64,000 bases of DNA, taken from contig JAMXBD010000403.1 in assembly GCA_024138025.1 (NCBI GenBank), positions 62,001 to 126,000 of the forward strand, read 5' to 3'. This document shows positions 35,885 to 47,406 of the stretch, in pieces. Below the pieces are notes generated by a model, which had not been told where the DNA came from, did no database searches, and saw only the letters and a list, made by a program, of their open reading frames with translations. How positions within the stretch are numbered: the stretch's first letter is position 1; each line of letters opens with the position of its first letter. The DNA comes from Combretum micranthum. Its lineage: Eukaryota; Streptophyta; Magnoliopsida; Myrtales; Combretaceae. The translations under genes and the position numbers were made by a program.

Positions 35885-37228
35885 TTAGCAAGTAAGATTA
35901 TCGCCCAGAGAAACACCAAGTTGGCTGCAATAGTCGGTGTAATATTGAACCCGCGCCTGGACCGCGCCCGGGTTGCCTCCGTCGCATTCTGTTCCATCAT
36001 AAATGGCCCTGATGGTGGCTCCAAAACCTGGATCTGTAACAGAATGGGCCTTGGTCATCCAGAACGAAAAGGCAGTCTTAAATGAAATGACAACATCATC
36101 AGCAACTGTCTCGGGTGACTTGAGCCCCAGCAGCACCATACTCGTAGTTCCATGATAATTGAATTGGCCACGCCCATAATTGCCCTTGTCGGGGTTGCAA
36201 GGATATTGGGTGTATGATGGATCACAATAGTCTTTGCTAGCTCCATCAATTTCTTCAATATAGCAAAAGTCTACATAAACAAAACCCAATATTTAATTAT
36301 CTAAAAATCCATCATATGGTACAGGGCACAAATATGGTGTCTATCTATTAATATAGAGATAACTGCAAATATATATCTTGATTGGTATATGATATTCCTA
36401 ATTTTCAAAATATGACTTCATTACTTGCAATATTTAAAAATGCATTCATAAACCCAAAGTATTGCTAAAACCCTAACTAACAAAAATTCAGTAATTTAAC
36501 ATTTTTTTTTTTTTTTTTTTTGCCATTATAATGGGGAATGGGAAATTCGAAGCTGGAAACTTTCTCTTGAGACTAGGAAGATGCAATTAGACTATAGTAT
36601 TATTGGATATTTAGTAAACATTTTGAGATGTATACATATGTACATTTTTTAAAAAGTCATGGAAATTATAGCCATACCTTGATGGCTTAAATTTTTTATT
36701 CGCACTTAACCAATATTTAAAAAAAATGCATTTATAATCTTATATTAGTATAAAATTTTATAAACAATCGTTAAATAATTTTATAAGAAAATTGGATATG
36801 TTAATTTTACGTCCAGTTTCATGGGTGATATAAGCAAAGAAAACCCCACGCTTAGCATCATCACCAGAGCCACTGGCAAATCCCGAATAACCATTTACCG
36901 CATCAAGAAGCGCTTGTCTTATGTAGAAGTTTTTCCCTGCACAGCTCGCATCCGCTTGCCCAATTATGCCATTGAAGAAACAATCCGTCACGATATCCCC
37001 CAACGAGCTACTGCCACCCGTTGGTGTTGTTGAGTAACACGGACCAGATCTGCACCCAGTTCCACAATAGTCAAATCCTCTGCCACAATAGCCATTTCGG
37101 CTACAACATAGTTCCGGAGCGCAACCGCAATCTTGTGCAGCCGCGTAATTGGGTATGAGGGCACCGATTAGGCTAGCTGCTACATAAATTGCCATGAAAG
37201 GTTTTGGATTGTTGATGGAGGTGGCCAT
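35885..37228 (-). CDS. Class IV chitinase (GH19), copy 1, active-site segment scrambled
   Basis: Exons 36811-37228 and 35885-36270 join GGAC|GTAAAA to TAG|ACTTTT and give 267 residues. Residues 1-31 are a signal peptide. Residues 33-65 are a complete hevein-type chitin-binding domain (CGCAPELCC to CRSGPC). A short Gly/Ser/Thr linker and a GH19 domain follow. The two catalytic acids are present (Glu137 in HETG and Glu146 in HFCYIEEI). The family hydrolyses chitin in the wall space as a defence protein. Aligned with copy 2, a 1-bp deletion followed about 45 bases later by a 20-bp deletion leaves residues 175-188 out of frame. The [12 protein letters not shown] substrate-binding segment is replaced by QFNYHGTTSMVLLG. 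The frame then recovers and runs to the normal ending GDNLTC. The product could be secreted and bind chitin, but it is probably catalytically dead. Confidence 0.88.
36271..36810 (-). other. Intron of chitinase copy 1
   Basis: A 540-bp GT-AG intron at the phase-1 site after HETG. It is 390 bases longer than the same intron in copy 2 (150 bp). The extra sequence is AT-rich and includes a 22-base poly(T) run near 36500-36521. Its source is not recognised. Confidence 0.8.
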
Positions 37229-37360
37229 TTTTTTGGACGACAGATGATAAAATGTTCGGCAAAAAAAAAAAAAACATGACGATAAAATGTTATTAGCTTA
37301 GAAGTAGTCTGTTTTATAGTATGTTATAGATTGAGTACTTTAGAGCCGACATTTATAATG
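37229..37360 (-). promoter_or_regulatory. Chitinase copy 1 5' leader and TATA region
   Basis: TTATAAAT on the - strand (37351-37358) matches a TATA box, 123 bases before the start codon. The leader is homologous to the one at 59070-59180 but contains a duplicated GATAAAATGTT (about 37245 and 37280) with an A-rich run between the copies. Confidence 0.55.
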
Positions 37361-38810
37361 GTACCCATTTTTTCCCTCATATTGTCCTTTTCTTTATAAT
37401 AAAAAATATATATAAATGGGGAAAATTGAAAAAAGAAAAAAAATTAGACAATAATTAAAAATAATTCTAAAAATATATAAATATAAATATAAAAAAGGTT
37501 ATGTTAGGGTCCATGCTAGTTATAGAGTGATATAATTGATTTTTTTCCTAATCTCAAATAGTGATTGGGAATCAATTTGCAATACAAGCGTCTTAGCAAA
37601 GAAAAAAAAAATTATCCATTTTTTATAATTTCATAAAATAGACAATAGAGGCTCAAAACGGAATCTCAATTGAAATTCAATTATCTATTTTATGGTCATC
37701 ACAAGTGTTAAGATAAATCCAACATAAAAATTATTTTTAGTAATTAGCTCAACTTTTTCTTTATTCATAAAATAATACACATTATATGAGATCATAGTTT
37801 CAAACCATGCTTTGATCCGATTTAAAATGATTATTTCATGAATATATAAAGGATTGGGCTAAAATTACTTTAATAATTTTATCTAAATCAATTTTTTGTT
37901 TATATAATAAAAAAAATCAATTTCTTGAAAGATAAGAGGCTCAAGTAAACATAAGTATGATTTGGTTCCAAATAAAAAACTGAACGGGATCACTACTGGC
38001 AGTTCTCACCGGAATCGAATTGTGCCATCCGCTTCTCTAAGCTAGTTCTAGAGAGAAAAGAGAGGGAAAAAAAGAAAAAGAGACGAGATAGAGTCAGGGG
38101 AAAAAAAAAATTCAGCCGTCATTTTGCAGCCCAAAATCTGGACAATTGAGTCCACTTGCTTTGTCTGCACTTTACAGAGAAAAGTGGCGGGGGACGGACC
38201 GGACTATAGTCGGGCTATCCAGTTCCGATTTCCTATTTTTCAAAATCAGAATTGACGGTTCTGATTTCAGTTTGGTCCGGTTGCCGACCTCTAGGCCTAG
38301 GCCGATTTTGGTCGTAGATTTAGAATCCATAAAAGTCTGAGCATTGCCCAGTTGGTAATCCATGGACTTTCGAAGGGATCGAAGCTCGATCCTCCGAGCA
38401 GGCACTGAGGCATTTTTTTTTTCTCCTTTTTTAATTATTATGTCCCACTCCAACGCAAGGGTGAATGACCCAAGGCATGCTACAGTGCCTTCTTCTGCTT
38501 TGGTCTGGTCGATGGGTCAAGTAATGGAAGGACAATTACATAAATGAGCTCAAATTTTACTTAATTTTGATAAATTTTTTATCCCTTGTTCACCAAAATA
38601 TTGATGGATATGGATTAAGGACTCGGGAAATACTACATACTCAAATCACTTAATTTAATTAAGAAAACAACATTAAAAATATCCTTGAAGTTTAAAATAA
38701 ATGATAACGAGTCCAATTGCTCTAGTCAAATTTTAGCTAAATTAAAGCTTCTCGTTGTGATTTGAAATTGGATTTGATTAAGACACGATTGCACTAAGCC
38801 CACCACAACA
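37361..38810. other. Non-coding DNA between chitinase copy 1 and a Gypsy remnant
   Basis: AT-rich to about 37980, then mixed-composition DNA. No gene recognised. The block at about 38330-38430 is listed separately as a SINE-like unit. Confidence 0.4.
38328..38430 (+). repeat. tRNA-derived SINE-like fragment
   Basis: TTGCCCAGTTGGTAATCC resembles a Pol III A box, and AGCTCGATCCTCC about 36 bases further resembles a B box, followed by a T-rich tail (GAGGCATTTTTTTTTTCTCC). It does not fold as an intact tRNA gene that I can support. A comparable unit lies at 59478-59580, at the collinear place in duplication unit 2. Confidence 0.4.
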
Positions 38811-38821
38811 AGTACAAATAC

Positions 38822-38964
38822 TCAGAGGTATAATCACGCGAAGTTCAGCTAAGAAACTTCAGGATGAGTTTGATGGTTACTACAACAACTTCATGGAGGA
38901 TCAATCAAGACACATTGAATCGACAGCTAAAGGAGGAATAAAGTTTTTCAACATTATGAGATGA
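38822..38964 (+). pseudogene. Gypsy-type polyprotein C-terminal tail fragment
   Basis: The frame reads RGIITRSSAKKLQDEF then DGYYNNFMEDQSRHIES and ends at TGA. The pattern ITRSxAKKLQ is typical of the tail found after integrase in plant Gypsy polyproteins. Only this short end is visible. The following 700 bases look like its 3' untranslated or LTR region. Family assignment is tentative. Confidence 0.5.
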
Positions 38965-39041
38965 AATGGCGAAGATCTGAGTAACTTCATTATATTTGAT
39001 GGTGCCAAGGATGTTTTAAAATTAAAGCTGGTCCAAAGCTG

Positions 39042-39283
39042 GTCTCAACATTGCCTTCCTTCAATCAACATTGCCACCCTTCGATAAGCGATGAATCAAT
39101 GACACCATCAACATTGCCGATCTTCTTTCAAAGTTGCTGGCCTTCATGGGATACGCTAGCTAGTCTCAACATTGCCTGCCTTGAATAAACGTTGCCACCC
39201 TTCAACAAGCGATGAATCAACGACACCATCAACACCACCAACCTTCTTTCAAAGTTGCTGGCCTTCATGGGATACGCCACCGA
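39042..39283. repeat. 121-bp tandem duplication
   Basis: GTCTCAACATTGCCT begins at 39042 and again at 39163. Each unit also holds GTTGCCACCCTTC-type, AAGCGATGAATCAA and CTTTCAAAGTTGCTGGCC words in the same order. Two units with modest divergence, downstream of the Gypsy fragment. Confidence 0.8.
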
Positions 39284-41714
39284 CTTTCTTGGTTCAGAGA
39301 TTTATTTAAATTACGTGTTTTATTTTTCGGTTACCTAATTTGTAATTTAAGCCACCAGCCTTTGTATATGAATAGCTTGTTTTTGTTTACATCTCTTAGG
39401 TTTCTTTTTGTTAGCCTACATAAACCTAAACCTATTGGATGTAAGAACCGATTACTTGGATATTGAAATCAATTGAGAGAAATTATTCTCTTTGAGTTCT
39501 TTTGAGAGCCTGTGAAATCTTCAAGAATTTGATATTCTTATTGTGTTCTTCATTATAACAAGGTTCTTAATCAGTATTTCCTACAAGGTTGAGATATCTA
39601 TATCAAGTTTTTTAGGATTATTCAACTAATGGGTCAATTTATACTAAGGTTCATAAAGTTCTCAGATCTAGGATCACGTTTAATTATACCTATGATTCTA
39701 TTATGCATATTTCATTAGCTCAAGATCCGTATATCGATTCTTAGAGTCCAAGAAATTGCAAATCTGTGCCCCATACACATCAGGATTTGTACACAATGTA
39801 TGCATTTGGACTAGGGGAGACCATTTTAAACAATCAAAAGCAAGTAGATTAAGCACAATTCCACTGAATCAATCGAGAATGACAAAGATTCATTTCTTTT
39901 ACCCAACATGAGCTTTTCAATTTGATTTAGTCATGAAACGGTATAAAATGAGGTCCTAGCAAGCATTATGATCATTGACAACAATCCACAACACAAAAAA
40001 AAAAAAAAAAAAAAAAAAACCTAAAATGTCCAAATCAAAGTGCTAGAAATTTGGTTTTCGAAGTTTTTTTTTTTTTTTTTGAAATTTCACTTTTCTAGGT
40101 GATATTGAGCGATTTGGAGGTTATAAGAGCATTTCTAGAGGAGAAAGCTATCATTCGATAGCTTGAATCGAATTAGAGAAGTTTAGAATGAGTGACGACG
40201 ACCACCACCGCTAGTATTCAAAACTACCACCTTTCGGACATTTTCTTCCCAAATTGACACCGCAGGATTGTTTGCAAAGTGAAACTCGATCTGTCCAACA
40301 CCACTGTCCCCAACAAAAACCACTGGAGCCACCTTCTCGCTTCTCGTCTGCCGACTGCTCCATTTCTACCCAAGACTCACTCCGAAGTCCGACTTGTGCC
40401 AAACCTAGTACCCACATACCTACTTGCTCCAAGTAAGTTCATTTTTTTGATTTAATTGCTAATTAATTAATTTAATACTAAAAATAAAATAAAATTAGAA
40501 ATTTAAAAAAAATTAGGTGATAAAAAATGCAGTTAATGATTTCATGGGTTGTATAAAGAAAAATAACAAAAAAATATGTAGGCATGCTTATATGATTTTA
40601 GATTTACGTAAAGAAAAAAAACTAATAATAATTAAAAAAAAGATAAAAAAAAAAGATGTATATGTAAAATTTCAATAAAAAGAGTAGTAATATAAAAAGG
40701 AATTATTAGTAATAATTTTTTATCACATAGGAAAAAAATCTCAGCTTTAAAGACATAAACAATTGGCAGTATTTAATGATCACAACTATATTGTTTTTTC
40801 AAAATCAATGAGGTATAAAGAAGTTAAAGTGAAACAGTTAATAATTTAAACAAACTAGACTAACTAAAGATTTCTAAAAACAACTACGTATTGTATATCT
40901 TGATTAGCAGTTACATATGCAACTTTGGGGCAACATAAAAAAAAAAAAAAAAAAGTTTTTCTTTTCCATTGTCATTGTGAATATTGAACTAATCCACTAT
41001 AAATGCTGTAATTACTTTTTCATTTGTAAATTGTAATGATTAAACTGTAAATACCGCACTTTAATATGATAAATTTTGAGCATGGAAAAAAAAATTTAAC
41101 TTAAGAATTTTGAGTGGCAATTGCATGGTTTTAATAAGATAGCCCCCGAATAAAAAATTTCTAGTAAACTAAAAAACTAATTTCAAAATTGGTTTTTATC
41201 GTAAACTCCATGGCTAAGTTAGGATCAACCAACCATTGATTCTAACTTACAAATTTTTCCCTACTTGAGTTGGTTAGAGACTTCAAAAGTTTCAAAATTG
41301 TATATTTTTTTAATTTTAAGTCAATGATCTAGATCAAATGGGTTAGAGTTTAATATAGATCAAATTGAAACAAATTAAACCATGAATGAAAAATCCATAC
41401 TAAATTGAAACATTAAAGGTTAGGCAAAATTGGATTGTCTACTAAAACTAAGATCCAAAGTTGTTCAATTGTTCTCTTAATTACTAAATGATGAAGTCCA
41501 TGCAAGACTTTAATAGCTCTTGACTTAGAGAGATATTAATCATTTATGTAAACGTAATGTACAAGTACCATGCCAAATTACGTGGCATGATGAGCAATAT
41601 AACAATATCGTTTGTTTTAATGTTTTAAAGTGCCATGTCAAATTTTGTTAAGGACACATTAATAGAAACACTTGAATGTATGAGATTAAAGAATGTAGGC
41701 CATTAGACACATAT
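39284..41714. other. Gypsy-like 3' region and right part of duplication unit 1
   Basis: 39284-39700 resembles the terminal region of an LTR element but I could not find its ends. 39870-41714 contains poly(A) and poly(T) runs (about 39993-40018 and 40065-40080) and the collinear blocks shared with 59850-62580. Short open frames at 40211-40436 overlap on both strands and have no recognisable domain. Confidence 0.4.
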
Positions 41715-41723
41715 TTTATAAAT

Positions 41724-42006
41724 GGGATAAAGTTCCTTTTGGTACCTAAAGTTTAACCAAATGGATAATTAGGTACGTAAACTTTTAAGAAGACCAATTT
41801 CATACCTAGTCAAACTTTTCATATTCCTTTTTACTACCTCAACCAATTATTGTCTAACACGTGTCAATTGCTTCAAAAGACAATAAAAGAGTGAGGCAGT
41901 AAAAAGGGGCATGGAAATTTTGGCTATGTATGAAATTGGTCTTCTTAAAAGTTTAAGTATATAATTGTTCACTTAGCCGTTCAGGTACCAAGAGGGACTT
42001 TTTCCC
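41724..42006. mobile_element. MULE-like MITE with perfect 9-bp target duplication
   Basis: A 283-bp element. GGGATAAAGTTCCTTTTGG at the left and CCAAGAGGGACTTTTTCCC at the right are inverted repeats. TTTATAAAT occurs on both sides (41715-41723 and 42007-42015), a perfect 9-bp duplication. The interior is symmetric (GGTACCTAAAGTTTAA near the left, TAAAAGTTTAAGTATATAAT near the right) and non-coding. It lies at the right edge of duplication unit 1. Confidence 0.88.
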
Positions 42007-42571
42007 TTTATAAATTAAGGCCTTATTTTGCAAAAAGCATACAAATATAGATTTTTGCACATTTTCTCATAATGATATTAAAATATCGTATTAATTAGCT
42101 AAAATCAAATAAGTTAATTAAGTACTTTAAATTTTCAACCTTTTCACATTTGTTAATTTTTATTCATAGCAAATTTGATTTAAACATTACATAGGCATAT
42201 TTTAGGGGATGAGAGGTATGATTCTAAGATTTAGTTACTCAAAAGAAGGGGAAAAAGATGAATGAATATAATTACTTATTAGAGTATAAAAAAAAAATTT
42301 AGTTACTTGATACAATTATAATTGAAGATATGAATTATTATAATCAATTACTATTAGCTATTAATCTACATTAAATAATTCCTATTGTAAAGCATATTTT
42401 CTCTATATATTTTAGTTAACTGTAGTGTCCTCTTCTACATTTAAAAAATAAATAAAAAATCATCCCATTAACTTTGAACAATCCATTAATTTTAGAAATC
42501 ATAATAAAAAAGAGAAAATATGTATATATCGAAAAAACGAGAGCTGTTCATTCAAGTTGTACCCACTAAAA

Positions 42572-42893
42572 ATGCAGATACCTTCTTTCTGCTCTAGCTC
42601 AAGGTGTTTGTGAGTTATTGTGGTTAAAGATCATCCTTAAAGACCTTAAGATAAAGTGGAAGGAACTTATGATGCTATACTGCGACAATAAGTTAGCCAT
42701 CAGTATTATGCATACCCACTAAACATGACAGGATAAAGCATGTAGAGATCAATACACACTTTATAAAGAAGAAGTTAGATAATAAGTTGATTTGTACACC
42801 ATATGTGACCAAAAAGGAGCAACTAGCAAATATATTAACAAAAGGACTGAATGCTCATGACTTCTCAATGATTATATCCAACTAGGAATGAAT
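42572..42893 (+). pseudogene. Copia element RNase H 3' end (one frameshift)
   Basis: Reads LLSALAQGVCELLWLKIIL, then MLYCDNKLAISIMH. After a frameshift it continues as PTKHDRIKHVEINTHFI, LICTPYVTKKEQLANILTKG and a stop. This is the standard Copia RNase H terminus. It is followed by TTGAGGGGGAG (polypurine tract) and an LTR start. The rest of the element upstream is missing. Confidence 0.85.
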
Positions 42894-42921
42894 GATATCT
42901 ATTCACCAGCTTGAGGGGGAG

Positions 42922-43105
42922 TGTTAACTAACAGCCTTTGTTTTAGGAATATTGATTGCTGACGGACAGCTTTTGTTTTAGGAATGTTGACCGACAGCCT
43001 TTGTTTTTATAAAGTTTTATTATTGTATAATAGTTATTAGCATTTATTAAGATTTATTAGGAACATTTATTAGGAGATATTGTTTCCTGAAATAACTCAA
43101 TGAGT
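42922..43105 (+). mobile_element. 3' LTR start of the Copia fragment
   Basis: TGTTAACTAACAGCC follows directly on the polypurine tract at 42912-42921, as expected for a 3' LTR. The phrase CAGCYTTTGTTTT(A) recurs three times in the first 90 bases. The right end is not defined and no second LTR is in the window. Confidence 0.6.
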
Positions 43106-44339
43106 CTTTTACATATGAATGCAAATAATAATAAGAAAATCATTCTACAAATTTTGTCATTTTGTCAAAATATACTTTTTAAAGTAGTATTTTATGATTA
43201 CTTATATATAACATATTATATTATTGTTATGCATTATTTTATTAAGTTGTATATTTTAATTTTTTTTTATATAAGAAGTTACTATGTAAAAGAATATACA
43301 ATAATTGTAAATAATAACTTATGAAATGTATAAATGTTTATAATAAACGTACTCTAATATATAAATATGTAATATATTAATAAACATATTTAAAATAAAT
43401 ATAATATTTAGTTAAAAATGATATATGATTATACATATTATATTTATTATATAATGAGATTAATTTACAAATATAAAATAAGTCCACATTTATATTACAC
43501 ATTTACATATGTTATATTTGAAATGTATAATTAAAACTATATTTGAAAAATAATTATTTATATATACAAAAAATAATAATTTAGTTCAGAGACAGATTTG
43601 CAAATAATTTGAAAAATAGAAATTGGCACTAAAATTAAAATCAGAGACAATTTTTCAATGAAAATTTCTTGTCTCTGATTAGTGTGTTCTAAAATTTTTT
43701 TTTAGCTAATCACCAAATCCTTTTAGTTCATATGCTCTAAAGACAAGAAATTGGAGATAAGTTACTAAGTGTAAAAGGATCATAATGATAGTGAAAGTTT
43801 TTTCAAGTAATTAAGGCATAGGGAAAATAAATAAATTAAAGAAAAAGAAAAGAAGTCAAGAACCCTGAGGTGATACACCTACCCAAAGAATGATTATCCA
43901 GAAACAACATGAGAATATGAAAGATCAATAAAAGCTTGACACCCTAGAGCCCATTGTTCTTTACTATCTTTTCTTCTTAAACAAGAACTACAATTGATTG
44001 TTTCCAAGAAGCCCGACCAATGATCGAAGGACAAAGTGTCATCAAGATATCAACTAAAAGCCATGTCAAAGAGAGGATTAAGCTCAAGATTTGTCGCAAC
44101 TTCGAGAATCATTTGCATAGACAAAATCACCCCCACATTAGGGGATTCCTAGTAACTCTCACTACTTCTAAGGTCAGACATACCCATTTTAGATTTCATT
44201 TGACAAAGGAGAGATCACAAAACTTAACTAAAGAATTGTCTAAACACCATGAGTTCAACTACACTTTAAAGGGAGAGATGAGGTTGATATACAAAATCCC
44301 TACCAAGGTTGTCTCTTGAAGCAAAACTTCTTTCTACAA
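43106..44339. other. AT-rich DNA and unassigned sequence
   Basis: 43106-43560 is almost pure A/T without genes. At 43588-43680 CAGAGACA-type words recur in both orientations, reminiscent of a small MITE. 44020-44319 is open for 99 codons on the + strand but shows no domain I recognise. It may be repeat-derived. Confidence 0.35.
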
Positions 44340-44344
44340 AAATA

Positions 44345-45209
44345 TGATAGCATCTAAGAAAAGAAGAAAGTTGGAAAAGAAAATTCCATATGGATAGTGT
44401 GAAAAAAGATATGTCTATATAATGAAAGAGGTGCTCAAGTCAAATTGCCTTAAGAGCATTTTGACAAGAAACTCACCTCTTATTATTATGGACCACTCTC
44501 TAGCCTATTAACATGCCCATTATTGTTGAAGACCATACTCTCCTTCATGGTTAATGCACTTCATGAAAATTTATTGATGCTTCAAGACTTGGAGCAGGCT
44601 AACCACATGCTTCCAATTTCTTAACATGGTATCAAAGCTTATATGGCCTCACGGCCCATGAAGATCTAACCTGTGTTGGTGGCAGCCCATATTATTGCAA
44701 AAAGAGGTCCAAGTGGGCTGGCTAACTTACAAAGTCAAGCCATGTTAATGTTAAAGTCGTGTGGCCCAACACCTGAAGCCCAAGCAAATGAAGCCTCAGT
44801 AAAGAAGACCCAGGCAATATGTTGAAGACCTATGGCCTCTCAGGCTCTACTTGAAGTACAAGCCTAGGCTTATAAAGTTGAATGCAAGTTACAACTAAGC
44901 TAACCTAATTGAACTTGAGGGGGAGTGGTGACAATCCAGGAAGAAGAAGAAAGTGGAAAAGAAAAGTCCCACATGGGCTAGTAGTGAAAAAAAGATATGT
45001 CCACAAAATGAAAGAGGTACTCAAGTCAAATTGCCTTAAGGTGTTTTGACAAGAAGCCTACCTCTCATTATTTGGACCACATTCTAGCGCATTAACATGC
45101 CCATTATTGTTGAAGACCACACTCTCCTCCATGGTTAATGCATTGCATGGAAGTTTGTTGATCTTTCAAGTCTTAGATCAGGCGACCACATGCTTCCAAT
45201 TTCTTGACA
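44345..45209 (+). mobile_element. Complete TRIM element, TSD AAATA
   Basis: Two direct repeats, 44345-44626 (282 bp) and 44929-45209 (281 bp), begin TGATAGCATC / TGACAATCC and end TTAACA / TTGACA. The interior is 302 bp. It opens with TGGTATCAAAGC, a Met-tRNA primer-binding site at 44627, and closes with TTGAGGGGGAG, the polypurine tract. AAATA stands on both sides (44340-44344 and 45210-45214). All parts needed in cis are present, but there is no gag or pol. The LTRs have drifted noticeably apart, so it is not a recent insertion. Confidence 0.93.
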
Positions 45210-45214
45210 AAATA

Positions 45215-46389
45215 CATTGCTTCTTCAGCTTAAAAAAGAACCATTCACATTATGTATATAGTCAAGATGACTAACGAGCTTCACTAGTATTTAACTGACC
45301 TTTCTGCCATCAGCACATCAAACCACAACTGATTTTACAAAATCACTATTAGTTGGCATCCTAACACATACCCGAGCAAATCTTTCCTGCTTAGTTCATA
45401 GAGTCAGCAATCAGCAGTTTACTAAGTCAACTCAGAATGTAACTAATGCTTTACTTATGAACTCCATGAAGATATTTTGAAATGTAACCTAGATCAACAA
45501 GGAGAGCTTCACTAGCAAATGTCATCCCCATTTTCCAATGTCACAAAATAAAATAGCAACTAGCAAAGTACCAAGAAGTTTCAAGAACCAGCTCAACTTG
45601 GCCATCTTTCTCAAATTTGCAAAAGGAAGTACCTCTTTCATTACTCAAAATTTTGAACAATCTAAGTTGATTTTGTGCTATATGAACAATCTTTTCCACT
45701 ATAAGAAGGGGAAGTGGCTTCCTTAAGAAATGACCTACTATAGCATTTCTCCACATTTACTCTCTAAAATGGGCTACCTCTTGAGGTAGTGCCATAACAA
45801 CCTCCTCCCCATCCAAGATTTAGGGAGGAAGGGGTATAAATTTAGGAAATAATCAATTAGCAATGCCAGATTCACCTTAGAGGCTACCTCCCAAAAAGAC
45901 TTTTAGTCAACACTAGGCATAAGAGAAGCCTAATGGAGGGGCTGCCAAAGCGTGACTTTCGAGCAAAGAGAGAGTTGAAGGAGCTTTACTAGTTTTAGAC
46001 AAAACATCATTAAAAGACAAACCGAGGAGATCAATTGTGATAGCTTTAGAGTTGGAAGGATCAACCACAGAAGAAGCAAAGGTATACCCAATAGTTCCTA
46101 AAGAAATAAAAGGAGGACTTGTTGCTCCCATTGTTGTGGATGAAGCTACAACAGAAAGAAAAGATGAAGACAGCTCACCAGAAGATAAAGAAGAAGGTGG
46201 CTTGGAAAAAAGAGGTTTTGACATGGAGAGTAAAGCCATGGGCTTAAGGGAGAGGCACTCATGGGACTTGAAGTAACTAATGGCCATGAAGAATATGAAA
46301 ACCCCGCTCACTAGAGTTGGCAAACACAAGCTAGCTTTCTAAAATAGGCAAAGAAGACATGTATGAAGTGCGCATTAGAGGGATAAATA
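45215..46389. other. Unassigned sequence between TRIM and duplication unit 2
   Basis: No recognised gene. A 138-codon - strand frame at 45913-46329 is Ser/Pro/Leu-rich, and its + strand shadow at 46037-46276 is Glu/Lys-rich. Neither has a domain I recognise. The composition differs from surrounding AT-rich DNA, so a retrotransposon remnant is plausible but unproven. Confidence 0.35.
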
Positions 46390-47103
46390 ATGTAATGGTG
46401 TTAGTTGTAGTTAGCTGAGCATGTGTTGTAGGTGTGTCATTCAATCTGGGATAGCTTTGGAATCATGACATGTACATAGATGTTGTAAGAGGCATAGGAG
46501 AATGAAAAGTCAAATTCGATCTCTTAAGTGGGTACGTGTATGAGGGTCGTAGATGTGTATTTTTATTGTATTGTTGTTTGGAAGCTATGTAAATCTCACG
46601 TTGTAATTTGCAAATGACCTTCAAGGAGTGAGGTGAGAATCACACTTAAAAACAACTAAAAGCAACATGACATTAAAAAAAAAAAAAATTTAATGGTTCA
46701 AACAAACATATCACAAGTAAAGGAATCATTAAACATCATTCTCACTATTCATAGTCGAATATGTAATGATCTTTTCGTTAAGCTCTTATTGATCTTTTAA
46801 AGTAAAGATGTTGTGGTAAAACACTATTGATGAACCAAAATTATTCCTATTTTATGGGTGCTAAAACATATGTTCAATGGTCATTTTATTGATGAATATT
46901 GGGAATTTAGTACTTGAATTAATGAAGTTAAGCTTTTAGGTCTTTAAAGGAGATATTTTTCAAAGAAAGCGAAGACGGGTCAAAAATGTAAAGTTTGGAT
47001 CAAGAAGAACTCAACATGACAAGAACAAGCCATGTCTTTCAACCATTACAAGAAATAAGCAAAATTAAGGGCTAAATATCAAGCTTTTGGAAAACATTTA
47101 TGA

Positions 47104-47304
47104 GACATGACCTGTCCCAAACCGTGTCAACCTGGAAATTCAACTTTGCAAGGGACATTTCTGGGACAAGCCATGTCCCAAGTCGTGTCAGTGAAGAAAA
47201 AAGTGCACAGCAAGGGACATTTCTGGGACAAGCCGTGTCCCTAGTCATGTCGATTTCCATAATGAAGAAAACAGCCAGACATTCAAGTGACATGACCTGT
47301 CCCC
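47104..47304. repeat. Palindromic word cluster GGGACA...TGTCCC
   Basis: TGGGACAAGCCATGTCCCA (47162-47180) and TGGGACAAGCCGTGTCCC (47224-47241) are palindromes with 5-base centres. GACATGACCTGTCCC occurs at 47104 and again at 47289. GGGACATTTCTGGGACAAGCC is duplicated about 62 bases apart. The arrangement parallels the arrays at 18320-18710 and 27540-27960 but uses a different word. Confidence 0.7.
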
Positions 47305-47406
47305 AAACCTGTTGATTTGACAGTCCGTTACTTTATGAGAAATGACTTTTTTTAATGAATAGTAACCCCCTATTTATTAAAGAAACGTCTATTGGACATT
47401 AAAAGG

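Larger units (their letters stand above)
34028..41720. repeat. Segmental duplication unit 1 (with chitinase copy 1)
   Basis: Blocks in this interval recur in the same order and orientation in 46390-62580. 34028-34100 plus 34905-35060 match 46390-46590. About 35080-35180 matches 48810-48900. 35265-35360 matches 49985-50080. 35370-37340 (gene, promoter and 3' flank) matches 57700-59180. About 40860-41320 matches 61550-61990, and 41440-41610 matches 62400-62560. The collinearity argues for one tandem duplication rather than scattered repeats. The ends are not sharply defined. Confidence 0.65.

Noticed and set aside
36821..37033. 70-codon + strand frame
   Set aside because: Antisense shadow of chitinase copy 1 exon 1. 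The - strand frame has signal peptide, hevein and GH19 motifs with matching splice sites.
38328..38430. A functional tRNA gene
   Set aside because: A- and B-box-like words are present, but I could not form an acceptor stem and anticodon arm. Better explained as a SINE-type remnant.
44020..44319. A 99-codon + strand frame next to the TRIM
   Set aside because: No recognisable motif, no splice or promoter support, and repeat-rich surroundings.
45913..46329. A 138-codon - strand frame rich in Ser, Pro and Leu
   Set aside because: No domain or homologue recognised, and a Glu/Lys-rich shadow exists on the other strand. Kept only as unassigned sequence.
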